Assembly: GCA_964019415.1 (NCBI GenBank)
Contig: OZ025868.1
Coordinates: 5,681,371 to 5,745,370, forward strand
Reading direction: 5' to 3'
Source of the DNA: Ianthella basta
Lineage: Eukaryota > Porifera > Demospongiae > Verongiida > Ianthellidae
DNA: 64,000 bases
Part shown: one piece after another, positions 1 through 11,371 of the stretch
Layout of the letters: each line of letters starts with the position of its first letter
How positions within the stretch are numbered: the stretch's first letter is position 1
The notes under the pieces: generated by a model
What the model was told of the DNA's origin: nothing
Databases searched by the model: none
Seen by the model: the letters and a program-made list of their open reading frames with translations, nothing else
Translations under genes and position numbers: made by a program

Positions 1-1305
1 CAATTCTGACTTCGTCTCCTCACTGCATGAACACTCAGTCTACAGTGTGCTAAATGCATGAAGTAAAGCAGTTCGAAATGTGTGCAAGTGATTAACATCA
101 CATTGTTAAGGAGTTATCTTGGGCTCGCTATTGGCCCTATTATACAAATTCTAGGATAGGACTATCTACAGGGGCTGCAGTACTTCATACTTGACAATGT
201 TTGCATAGATTTTGGCCCAGTTGCCAAATTTGGTGTGGGGCAATTTTGTTTGTCTTGTATGTTGTCACACCAGCATTAACAATGTGCACATTGCTACTGT
301 AACTATGCATTCTACTCTTGCCTGCCCTTTTACTATAAGTGATACATCTGTAATCTGCCCAGCTGCAGCAGCTATAGCTACACTTACAAACAAAAGTGAC
401 CGAGATCACGAAGAACAGAAGCTGAGTGAACACAAACAACAACGCAATAGCTGGATGAATCTACAGAGTATGGGATAGCTAGGAGGTCATGATCAGCAAA
501 GACTCATGCACCTGTAGAGCTGTTGTGTGTTTGTAGGCAAGAGAGTGCCTGTAGAGACTGTGTTATAGGTTTATAGGTTGCTATAGGCGTAACAGACTGT
601 GACCTCGGTTGCTAAGGGTGTGGACCCCATGCTGTACTGTGTTGACACAAGTGTTTAGCATTGGTATGTTAGGAATTTGTAAGGCCACCTAGTTTTGTAT
701 GACCTTTTGGTTATTTGTATGCTGTTACTACTGCGGTTGAGCAGTGCCCGTAGTATTGATTGTTGGGATCGGTGACAGTGCGGCCGATCTTGCACAGTGT
801 AGCCACAGAAGTCGCTATTCTGGGATCAGTGATCCTTCACAGCGTCTCCGGGCTAGCTGCCAAGGAGACTGAAAAGTAGGCACAGCTGCTGTGGGCAAGG
901 CAAGGGAACGGGTATATGCGCTACTAAGGCTGAAAAAACAAACGAACCATGCAGTTGTGACTGCAGTGTGACCGATATCTTTGTGGCATAATACCTCATT
1001 CACGTGCACCTTGAAATCAGCATTCGTCGCATTGGAGTGCATTCTGATCAACATTTACATACGTATAGCGTATACTTGCCGAACAACACAAAATGCAGTG
1101 ATTGGCTACAATTTTGAGATACCCTATACAGAAGTTGGCAATGTGTACAATAGCCTTGATTCAACACCTGCTTGTTGGCGAATATACGCAAAGGCTGTCA
1201 TGATCAGTTAGAGGTATAGCTGTCGTGAAGGCTGCATGACACGCCTAAGAATACGGGTATGTTTTCAATGGGGGAGAGAGGGCAGGCAATTTGCGTGCAC
1301 ATATA

Positions 1306-1365
1306 CCTCCCAATGCGACCGGAATAGGTCGTATCTGGGAGGGAAAATCCTGCAGCCTATATAAA
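1306..1365 (+). other. Conserved hairpin followed by a TATA-like box
   Basis: The arms CCTCCCAATGCGACC (1306-1320) and GGTCGTATCTGGGAGG (1327-1342) pair almost fully around a 6-nt loop. TATATAAA follows at 358-365 of the same kilobase (1358-1365). The right duplicate keeps the hairpin (60807-60843) with one change, but its TATA-like box has become TATATACA. It lies just downstream of the stop codon of gene A on the minus strand. It could be a structured RNA element, a 3' processing signal or the end of a small transposon; I cannot choose between them. Confidence 0.35.
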
Positions 1366-1571
1366 CACTGCACAGCAGGTATAACTCAGTTCCTCCCCTC
1401 GAGACTGAATCTCCCTGACAGCATGATTCGTTCTAACCCACTCCCTTCAGTCATATATTGAAGAGTGACTGTGTCAAGCACTATGTATATACATACGTAC
1501 ATTGAAACGTCTTGTCTGATGATACTAGTACACTCAGGCTAGATAGTGAACTATGCAGCTGATAAACCATT

Positions 1572-4500
1572 CTACCTCCTCCACTGCAACATGGTGACAT
1601 AACAGATAACAGCAAGAGCCTGCAGAGAGAGGGAGTGAAGATAGAATTGTGCACTGACACACATCAATCTAGCTCAAAGCAGCATGCATCAAACTGAACT
1701 ACAGTTACTACTGGAATCCATCAACCACTAGTTACAGTTGTAGTGAATAAACTGGTTACAAAAGTCCAACTTCGACTGCATCAGCCACTAATCATGCTAC
1801 AAAGTATGATACACCAATGCTCAGTACATATTGTTGTATTATAATTATGATAAAGATTATCTGATTGCAGACTTTAAATTCGCTCTTTGGACTAGCTATC
1901 AATCACACCAAGTCACAAATATTCATTAGGAATTAACATATTGCCTGTCACAGGCTTCACCAGGCATACAAAACCAATGTGACCGGCAAAACGAAGCTGC
2001 CTAATTACTATAAAGTGTTACTATACTGACTATATATGATACTGATGTGAGTACTATAAAGTGACTTGGGGGATTCCGTCAACGAATGGCACATACGACT
2101 ATCAGAATTGAATCAGCATAAAGTGTAACAAACTCACCATGGTGGCTGCAGCAAGAGTAGGAAAAGGAGTACACTGGCAGAGAGCACTTACTCCAAATGA
2201 AGTGAAGTATGACATTAGCAGAGTAACAAGCTAAGTATAAATACCATTAAGGAATTGTTCAATGATTCATGAATGCAAGTGCAGTGAGGGAAACTATTTA
2301 CTTTGGCCAGTCACTCATCTGCTTGCTAAACACACCCAGCACATGCACTTCCTCTGCACCTATACATAGCTACGTAAGTAGCATTTCAATTCGAAAATAT
2401 ACTCACTAAAAGCACATTTGCCATCATCGATTCTAAAGCATGCGGTACGTTAGCATGCACATAGCAGTTGACGGAATTCAACAGGCTATATTGTATAATG
2501 TAGTAAATGCATTAATTAACAGGTGCTACAAGACAATGCAAAGCATGTATACATTTCACAAGATTTGGCTGGCAAATTCAAAGGATACAATTGGCGAGCA
2601 GACAACAACAAGTGCCCGATCTCGCACTCCTCTGCACCAGAGGATGGAGTTGAATAGGAGTAGGATGGCGAGCATAGAGGAAAGACACATCTGTAATATT
2701 ACGACTGTCATCAGGAGAATATAACTGTGGATTGGTAGGAAAGAGTTGAGTCATATACATGCAGTACACAATGGAACATTCTTTGTAGATCATCAGTATC
2801 GAATAATTGGGGTGAGTGTAAGAGATCCCACACCTACGAGAAGTATGACAATTTTGTCTGTGTATATATATATAAATCCCATTGCCATGGTAACATGCAT
2901 CTAAACGATGATTCTAAATCTCAGAGAAGCATTCCAATTGCTTCGCATGTGATTCTAAATTCCGCATATGTACATAGTGGGCAGAGTGCGCATGACAATA
3001 AATCCCATACACAAACGGTGCGGGCAGAGTGCACGTAAAGTTTATATGACGTCATCACAGCCCCTTTGCATCTGCTGTAATATGCCCATATCGCCAAAAA
3101 CTATTCCTTCATTTCTCATCAAATGGCTTCCCTACGAAGTAGGATTAAGGGTAGAATGAGTGTAACAAGAGAAAGAGTGTAACAAGAAAGTTCACGGGTG
3201 CCGAAGAGATCTTCCATTTAGGCTCCAACATCATCGATGGTTGCCAGTGAAACATAGATTGCCAAGAGGAGATAAAAGAATCGATTATGATTGGAGTAGA
3301 GAACAGTTTTGGGATCTATATTAATCAAATGCTGACCAATTGATGTCTGCAAAGATGTACACCACTCAGTACTCGGGTGCTTCAGCCTTCAAGCTTCATG
3401 CTCTAAATCCCAGATACCTCTTGGGCAGCATTTAACTACTACATAGATCATAATACATTTATATATATCATATACATATATATGCACTCTTATCAAGGAA
3501 ACCATGTTTTCTCAGGCTTATATCACCTATTTGTACATGGTTTCCTTGGTATTGATATATATTACATACTAGCAGAGAAGCCTGCCTTCAACATGCTTCT
3601 CTTTTACAGTGCCCAACCAACCTGTCCCCCAATGCCCTCAGCAACCATGTTACTGCTACAGCTAGTCTTACCCTGGCTATAAACAGAGTAATAGCTGGTG
3701 TGATGACTATTGTTTTAAATTCGACCATGGAACAACAGCCAGTCAAGTCTGGCAAAAGCCAGAAGTCAATGGGAACATTAATTAAAAAATGGTGGTTGTC
3801 CACAAAGGAAAGACGTGGAAATGGAAGGACAATCTCTGTGAACCACAAGACAGGCGACGTCAACCCCGCTATAACCTGACCCCCAGTGCCCCCAGCAACG
3901 GCAGTGAGTTTGACGCTGATGGAGCAAGAAGCGCACACGTGCATGGCGAACACACAGACAGACAACTTCAGCTTTATATATTAGATTATTATACTACTAT
4001 GCATATATATCCACAATTGAAAATATATCATATAATATGTCCATACGGCTTACCATATACCTCTTTTTGACCATGACAAAATGGCTGTCCTTGGCAAATA
4101 ACGTGCATATTCGCTGCAAAAAGCTGTGCAAGGTTAGCTACGTGAACGAAACGTTGGCTGCTTACCACCCGTACCCGCACTCAATGTTAAGTGATGAGAC
4201 TATGACTTCTCTCCCTCCAGCTTCAATAACATCCCCTGCCACCCCTGCCAGATGCCCATATCATCATTAGTCTAGATCTGTCTCAAAACAACAAATTGCA
4301 AAGGCTTATTTTTTTAATTAATTGAGCTACAACCTAATGATTGACATTCACTATGGCAGGACAAACTTGAGCATTGACTTACTTAGGGTTGGATTTGGAA
4401 ACATATTTACAGATTACAAAACCATCCACAAGTGCTCCGCTTCCAAGAAGAAGTGAAAGGATGCTTGACAGAATCATTGTCTAAAGAACATAGACAAGTT

Positions 4501-6389
4501 TGTGTAAGCCACATCATCATGAAACAAGTGCACAATGAGGGTGAGAGAGCATACAGAACATTGTCAATCTATATATATTGTTGACGGTGTATGTGATTAG
4601 AAAGCAGCACCCCATTCAGAGATCTGCTCAAACTGGCAGTTAGGTCTAACACCAAAGCCATCCTATAGCTATACATACCTTGCAAAAAGTGGCATATCAT
4701 GTAACAAATCATTTCTAGAATTCATCATGCAGTTTTTATATGTACCTGTCATAGCAAGAAGTAGATCTTTGAGCCTATATTTTGAGACATAATTATATTA
4801 TTCATGCAAATACCTTGCCAACCCCTTATATCGTAATCAGCTATATAAGTCAAAATCCTTGAGGACTATGTTGCTGTATTTAGAATAATTGTACATATCA
4901 TGCAACCAAAATCTGAGCTAAACTATGCAACTAAGTGGTATATATGTATGTATGTATTGTGACAAGGTGTAGAGTTTGCATAAACCTCTCCTACAGGCTT
5001 CAACTGTCAACAATACTAAAGGCAGTGCACAAATTCAAACAAAACCACTGAGTGCACAGTACGCTATAAGACTTGCATTAGCCTAACATTGCAAAACCAT
5101 CATGAACTTACTATGAAAAGGCCAAATACACATTTCCCTTCCTTGAAGCACCACCGATAAGGCTCTCTCATCTCTGGAAACTCTTCAGCAAGTGTAGAAG
5201 TGCTGGGTTCATTGGCTGCGTAAGCTGACATTTCGTGTAAGCTGCTATCAGAGAGGGGTACAGTAGGAACAGTCTTCCCCTGTAGACGGAGCCTCAGCTG
5301 AATGTTCTCAATGTTTTCCCTGAGATTCTGAATTTTCCTATTTGCTTCTGACTTCTGGGATACAAGGTCTGCCTTTCTCCTGTTCACATGTACAACCTCA
5401 CCGTCCTTACTCTCCAAGTCCTTCTGCATACGCCACATTGCAAGCTGCACATTGCTGTCCTGCTCTTGTATGGAATAGCTCTTCAACACAGTTTTCTCAA
5501 TTCGCTTCAGTTGTGGTAAAAGAGCACTACTTGTCGGACGCTTGCTTGCGTCGTCATCCAGGCATAGCTTGATCATGCCATGGAATAACTTCTTTTCATC
5601 TTCTGAAAATAGCTCTATGTATGGTGCACGTGTCTCCAACTGAGAGTATGCCAATGTGGTTTGTTTCTTATTTACCTCAACTTCAGACGGCTTTGGAATG
5701 ACTGGGGTGGGCCACTCATGTGTGAATGTCATAATGATGAGGTTGCCGTAGGAGAACACATCGAGCTTGTCATCATATTGTGGAGGGTAGCGCAATGCTT
5801 CAGGAGGCATGAACCCCGGTGTGCCCTTGATGGAGGAGCTACGTGTGAGTGAGGCTGCATCGATGGCCCTGGTCATACCGAAGTCGGTCAGCTTGGTCAA
5901 GTAGGTCACCTCGTTGACGAGGATGTTGTTGGGACTGAGGTCGTGATGCACCAACTTGGGGGAGTGGCTGTGAAGGTACACCAGACCCTGGGCCACCTGA
6001 CGGAGAATCACCACCTTGTTGATGAGGGGGAAATCTTCCTTTGGCGTCGACTCGAGTAGCGATCGGAGACTGGCGTCCATCTTCTCCAGCACCATGACAG
6101 GAGTGTGGCAAGGGTCGAAGTAGATCCCCAGAAACTGGACAATCTGAGGGTGTCTCAAAGCAGACCACGTGGCGCACTCTTTCTCAAACGCTGTGATGAA
6201 CGCTTGCTTCTCCTCCGCTGATAGTATCTCCTTGAAGATGTCGTGCATGAACTTCGCAGCGCAGACCGTTCCGTTCCATTCCACTTCCAAAACGGTCCCA
6301 AATGCACCCGCTCCGAGCTTCCGATCAGTCCTCCTAACGTCGTAGATCTTCAAAAGAGACTGCTGCAGCTCAACTTCGAATTTTGCCAT
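1572..6389 (-). CDS. Gene A: kinase-tetraspan fusion, type X, five exons
   Basis: Predicted 550-residue membrane-anchored protein kinase. Exons in transcription order are 6389-5112, 4480-4383, 2724-2589, 2230-2138 and 1619-1572. Donors are GTAAGT, GTAAGT, GTATCC and GTGAGT, all acceptors are AG, and phases 0/2/0/0 keep one frame. Exon 1 holds the kinase domain (about residues 20-300): glycine loop GAGAFG (26-31), lysine in CAAKF (K46), catalytic loop HHDLSPNN (148-155), DFG (169-171), GTPGFMPPEA (189-198). A coiled coil follows (about 303-370), then a Cys-rich end (WCFKEGKC). Exons 2-5 encode four hydrophobic segments with the loop WCRGVRDRA and the tail LQWRR. Catalytic residues are intact apart from His in place of the HRD Arg. 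The start is the ATG before the conserved LKIYDVRR. Gene B ends 140 bp upstream. Substrates are unknown; the kinase should face the cytosol. Confidence 0.85.
3482..3970 (+). other. Intron 2 segment of gene A with short inverted repeat and exon-like frame
   Basis: This part of gene A's second intron is absent from the right duplicate. An inverted repeat (ATCAAGGAAACCATGT near 3490 against ACATGGTTTCCTTGGT near 3535) forms a hairpin. After a possible acceptor (CTTTTACAG, ending near 3610) a plus-strand frame stays open to a stop near 3876 and would encode about 88 residues with a basic tail. I do not recognise it, and nothing upstream could splice to it with confidence. It may be a transposon remnant. 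Confidence 0.2.
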
Positions 6390-6529
6390 TTCCTGGTGAC
6401 CAGGTCACTATACTAACTACGTAGGAATTATATGAATTTTACTTATGTATTTATAATATAAATCCTTATATATAATTATGTGTGTTGTACTATTATAGTT
6501 GATCAATGTCTATATTATGCATGCATTGT

Positions 6530-9500
6530 TCATACCATCCACTGCATCACAATCAGGTAGCAGACTACAGCCAACCACTAATTATAAAGGGATTGAGAGA
6601 GAGAGAGAGAGAATAACTGCAATGTCTAGTTAGCTACAATCCACAAGCTCACAGTGATCAATAGGCTGTCAATTACTTGTAAAAATGATGTGGGATTAAG
6701 AATGCAACAGATATATATAGGATTCACAATTAGTATCTTCTACTGTACCTCATCTGCAATTGCTTTTTGCCAGTAGATATAGACTGATATCAAGTCAAAA
6801 AGAGAAGTGGCTAATGGAAATCAGCTATGATAGATTGGCCTTATGAGCATGCATAAGTAACAACAGATGATATGGCCGACTAGTAAAAATAGGGACAATG
6901 CCAAATAGTATTAGTCTGGCCAGCTAGACTGTTCCGATTACACCTAGGGTGCTTAGAAGAGAAGGGACGAGACTATACTGTCTAGAGCAATTTATTAGTT
7001 CACACCTTTATCAACCTATCAGATGTGTTGGCAACAAATTCATGGCAACGATACATAACCACAACACTTATGGCTACAGGTGTGAACTGTATGTAATTGG
7101 AGATGCGACACAGACAACTCAAAGATGAGAATTCGAACTAATTGCTATATATGCCCGCTAGACGGCCTTCCCATTGTTGCATCCAGTGCTTATTGGGCCC
7201 AGGACAGTGCTAGCCAGACTAAGATGGTACATGTACCTCACTCATCTACCAATTAACTCAGAACGTTGCTGTGCACTCATGAATGATTCTGCCCAATGTC
7301 ATTATCAATAGAAGAGTTAAATAGAGCTAGCTACAGAAGAGGAGGATTTGGAGGATGTGTGTGTGGTAGTATATAATCTGTTCAGAACAAAGGCTGAAGT
7401 GAACAACTAATTTGAATTGCATGAGCAACAGCTGCACAATTATGCTTTCAACTGCATGCACTGAAACACTTGTTTCGCTGAAACTATAGGGAGAGGGAAA
7501 TGTCAATGGTGTGGACTTCTAATGGACCATTGTACCAAGAAGCAGGTGATAGTCCCAGACTGTCTTTTGGGACGGCAGAGTCTGGACAAAATGGCAGTCA
7601 TCTATATGAGACTAGGGTTTGTCCATTACAATCACACTCACCATGAAAAGTATCGAGGATATTGAAGTGACAAATGCTGCTCCTGCAATTACTGAATTTC
7701 CATTTCTTGCAGTTATCGGCAAGAAAGAGGCACCAAACGTTGTGTAGAACGACACAGTTAGCATTATCACCTACAGTACATGGAGTTAAGGAAAGCTAGT
7801 TCAACAGCAGACAGAATTTACATATAATTATAATACAATTACAGTGCCTAAATGGCAGTATAAATGGAAAACATTATAGCACATCATACATAATAAATTC
7901 CATCTACTTTAGCACTAAATTGCAAATGGCGAGGGTTCAAGGATACAGTTGGTGAACAGATGAGGGTGAGTCCTTGACGTCTCTCTCCTCTGCACCAGAG
8001 CAAGAATCTGACAATCAGTGCAGTTGTGAGGACCACAGATAGAAGTGCCTGTACTGCAGCTGTGGCAATTGCACTTGTATCATGACAACTTGAGGTTGCA
8101 ATTGAAGAATAGGTGTAGCTGAATGCAAGGATTAAGTAAGACAAGTTTGGAGGAGTTAGAAAATCCACATGCATCTGTTCTTACAAGTAAATCTAAGGAA
8201 AATTCATTGAAGATTTGGTATTAGTGGACATATATATAGAAGTATTATAATAGTAATTCTTCATAGCAATGTGATGAGCCAGTGGTGTTACAGCCACACC
8301 CAAGTAGTTGAATGAAACCTGTGAAAGACCTGATAGACTACTATAATTGTACGTAAGTATTATTAAAGTTCATTGCACCTACAATACAACTAATGCATGG
8401 CTGGAAAGTTTGGCGAAGAAATTCATTTTGATGCATTAGTAGTTCTGAGCAATATTCACAAACATTTCCACCACCAAAATTTCTTAATTATATTATCACT
8501 GTGGCATAAGTCTTTACCAACCACCAAATGAAGTCCACCAAATGCCATAATTTGAGAAACCAGCAGAATAAATTCCAGCCAACGTTCCTGGCACATGTTA
8601 CTTTGTAATATAATAAGTAGTTAACTCATCCATAAAGATTTCAATCAATATACTATCAATATTACAATCAATAGCTAGTAAACATAGTAGTGGATGGTAA
8701 CTTACTTGAGTGGCTGTACATCTGTACTGATGAATAAACCGAGACTTGCAAGAACAAGCACATTGGCCACAATGCTTGTGATGAACACAGACTGTATTAA
8801 AACAAAAGACAACAATTCATACTTGGCCTGATTTACATAAATGATGACAGCAATACAATCTAAACTACGGTAACTCCGCACCATTTGCAATTGATTGCAT
8901 AAGTACTTACTGTAAACAAGCAACAGGCACACTTTCCCTTTTGGAAACAGCACTGGGTCAGTCCAGTAGGTGACTCTTCTGTTGCATCATCAGTCTCAGC
9001 AACTGAGCTAGTCTCAGGGACTAGGAGCGAATCTGTCAGAGCTGAAGTCCAATGGCCACTACTGGAGTCTTCAAGGACAGTGGAACGCTCAAGCTGTGAC
9101 TCTAGCTGGAGATGTTCCAGGTGCTGTTCAAGCCTGTGAACACTTCCCGACATTCTTGAGACATCTGTTTGCAGGGCTTGACTCTCTTCGTTCACTGTGG
9201 CAATCTCCGTCTCCTTCTTCTGCACTGCCTTCTGCATGCGCCACATTGCTAGCTGAATGTTGCTTGCTTCTGTCTCTGCTGCCTTGCTACCTTCCAATAA
9301 TGTCCCCTCAATCCTTTTCATTTCAGTTAATAGCATTGTACTGGTTGGACGATTCAACCCTTCATTCTCTAGGCAAAAGTGAATTATTCCTCTAAAAGCT
9401 GTAATTTCCTCCTTCAAAAACTGCTCGAAATGATGCTCACGTAGCTGAAACTCAGACACAATCTCAACCAGTGGCTCTCCTTCACCCATCAGCTGAGGTG

Positions 9501-10176
9501 TGGGCCACTGGTGGGTGATGACTGTGATGATCACATTGCCATATGCAAACACATCCAGTTTGTCGTCATAACGTAAGGGATAGCGAAGTGCTTCTGGTGC
9601 GACAAAACCCGGTGTGCCCTTGATGGAGGAGCTACGTGTGAGTGAGGCTGCATCGATGGCCCTGGTCATACCGAAGTCGGTCAGCTTGGTCAGGTAGGTC
9701 ACCTCGTTGACGAGGATGTTGTTGGGACTGAGGTCATGATGCACCAACTTGGGGGAGTGGCTGTGAAGGTACACCAGACCCTGGGCTACCTGACGGAGGA
9801 TCACCACCTTGTTGATGAGGGGGAAATCTTCCTTTGGCGTCGTCTCGAGTAGCGTTCGCAGACTGGCGTCCATCTTCTCCAGCACCATGACAGGAGTGTG
9901 GGAAGGGTCGAAGTAGATTCCCAGAAACTGGACAATTTGAGGATGTCTCAGCGCAGACCATGTGGCGCATTCTTTCTCAAACGCTGTGATGAACGCTTGC
10001 TTCTCCTCCGCTGATAGTATCTCCTTGAAGATGTCGTGCATGAACTTCGCAGCGCAGGTCGTTCCGATCCATTCCACTTCAAAGACTGTCCCAAATGCAC
10101 CGGATCCAAGCTTTCGATCAGTTCTTCTGATATCGTAGATCTTCAATGGAGCGAAAGGCTCAGCAACCGAAGCCAT
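6530..10176 (-). CDS. Gene B: kinase-tetraspan fusion, type Y, five exons
   Basis: Predicted 566-residue protein. Exons: 10176-8911, 8791-8706, 8118-7947, 7770-7642 and 6577-6530; the frame closes through phases 0/2/0/0. I start at the ATG before ASVAEPFAPLKIYD because it aligns with paralogue starts; an open frame runs 32 codons further upstream. Kinase marks: GSGAFG (24-29), K44, HHDLSPNN with D148 and N153, DFG (167-169), GTPGFVAPEA. The type Y coiled coil contains NIQLAMWRMQKAVQKKE and LQLESQLE. The juxtamembrane CCFQKGKCACCLFT has five Cys and could be palmitoylated. TM2 is followed by WCRGERRQGLTLICS, which is identical in other Y genes, and the tail is MQWMV. A Cys-containing segment between TM1 and TM2 (SSCHDTS) should be extracellular. 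Intron 4 carries a hAT-like MITE. Gene A starts 140 bp beyond its stop, so B and A form a tight Y-X pair. Confidence 0.85.
6912..7221. mobile_element. hAT-like MITE (TAGTCTGGC family), copy 1
   Basis: Terminal inverted repeats TAGTCTGGCCAGCTAGAC and its counterpart ending GCTAGCCAGACTA bound about 310 bp in intron 4 of gene B. Internal parts (AGTTCACACCTTT; an AGAAGGGACGGTCTAG-like run) match the copy at 19278-19570 and the half copy at 32026. It has no coding capacity. No target duplication is visible for this copy; the class is taken from the 8-bp duplication of copy 2. Confidence 0.65.
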
Positions 10177-11371
10177 CTTGCTGTCATGAGGGGTGTGAGG
10201 GGAATCCCCTAATATACTTTGCGTGCAAGCACGCATGCATGCATGCATGCATGGATGGCATGCGTGATCCAATTGGAATGTGATGTAGCTTTAATTTTGA
10301 TTTAACATGCATTTACTCATGATATGGATAGTAATATCCCATTAATGGTAATGCATCTAACCGTTATATGAATTGATCAGGTGACAGCTAGCTATTATAG
10401 CTATAGCTGGCTAGCTAGCTAATCGGCTATGATCACTATCATTGGTTCACTGTTTGATACAGTGATTGAATGGTCTGTGCACTGACATACAGAAAATGCA
10501 TTTGATTTATATAGTACTACTGTTGAAATTGACAGTAGACAAACAGAGCTATCTGCTGGACCTCCTCCACTGAAATTGCATACATAGCTAACAGCATTAC
10601 CCTATATGAGAGAAGTGAAGAATGAAGATGGAAGTGTGCACTGTAGCCGGTACATGTCAGCCCAACTCTGTGCAGCTTTGAAGTGAACAGCAGATCACTA
10701 TCTGAAATTGATGCTTTGATCACTGGCTACAATTTAAATCATACGCACATCATTATGCTCATAGCTCTAGGTGAAATCACAGCTGTGCCCCTAGGCTATA
10801 TCCATCTAACCATCCATTTAACTAAAGAGATGTTCCTTCACCCATGGGAAGGGAAACAAAAAATGTATTCCTTGGAGGAACACTTTAATTGCTATTAGTT
10901 GCTATGACTTGTTTGCTCGTGACTGTACGTATGTAGAACGCCGTATCCAAGATATATAGTCTGTGCCTGACCCAATCAAGATATATATAGACATGCTTAA
11001 TGGCATCGTTCCAAAGGTAGGCTATAGGAACTGCAAGACTAGAAGAGCTTCGCGTGCAGATAAGGTTCACAATTGCAATACATGCAACTAATTATAAACT
11101 GCTTTTTTTACATCGCAATCGATGCATGACGTATAGACACATTCTGAAAATCTGACCAATTTGCTAGCAAGCTGGAGTGCCAAGCTAGCTTTGACACCTT
11201 TCCTGTCCCAAAATGGTGGCCGGAAGTAGTCTGGGGACAAGACCTTACATGTGCAATGTATTACACAATAATTGATCATGATCAGCTAACACAATGTCTG
11301 ATATTAGTATAAGCTACACATGGTATATATGATCATGAATCCTGCAATTGTTTCACTTTACATAGCTATAG
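10177..11371. other. Spacer between genes B and C
   Basis: The spacer holds GCATGCAT and CTAGCTAG simple runs (10230-10260, 10390-10420), a decayed last exon near 10558-10601 (listed separately), and no other supportable gene. This 1.2 kb gap separates two Y-X pairs and is larger than the 140-430 bp gaps within pairs. Confidence 0.5.
10558..10601 (-). pseudogene. Decayed last exon of a type X kinase-tetraspan gene
   Basis: Read on the minus strand after an AG (ATATAG), the sequence resembles the 48-nt last exon of X genes: GCTGTTAGCTATGT aligns with the first half and CAGTGGAGGAGGT with the second. One base is missing, so the frame is lost, and the TAG stop is replaced by TCC. There are no matching upstream exons before gene C's own last exon at 11372. 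It is probably the relic of a lost gene copy. Confidence 0.45.

Larger units (their letters stand above)
1..4600. repeat. Left copy of a large segmental duplication
   Basis: This stretch reads as a diverged copy of 59516-63540 in the same orientation. The two share long near-identical runs: 1-480 with 59520-59990, 780-1260 with 60270-60760, 1300-2260 with 60800-61790, 2575-2790 with 62445-62660, and 4320-4560 with 63240-63480. The copies differ by small indels, by unrelated inserts (2800-4300 on the left; a LINE fragment at 62.9-63.1 kb on the right) and by an inverted segment (2875-2965 against 62275-62375). Both copies hold the last four exons of a type X kinase-tetraspan gene. Bases 1-1571 contain no gene that I can support; the short open frames there are not conserved in the other copy. 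Confidence 0.85.

Noticed and set aside
1..1300. Small frames of 76-88 codons near the left edge.
   Set aside because: The right duplicate (59520-60760) breaks or changes them, so they are not conserved as protein.
5839..6177. A roughly 112-codon frame starting MRHVVCFET recurs, in another phase, within seven of the kinase exons.
   Set aside because: It is a shadow of the kinase core, which is near-identical between copies; it has no start context or composition of its own and varies where the kinase varies silently.
6390..6529. Reading genes B and A as one operon-like transcript.
   Set aside because: The 140-bp gap allows it, but no trans-splice acceptor or shared signal can be shown from sequence alone.
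6585..6612. GA-rich run and other short simple repeats (also CTAGCTAG runs and poly-G/C tracts at 15520, 19816, 38820, 48227, 51703, 58416, 58550).
   Set aside because: Ordinary microsatellites and homopolymers; no array structure like CRISPR and no link to genes.
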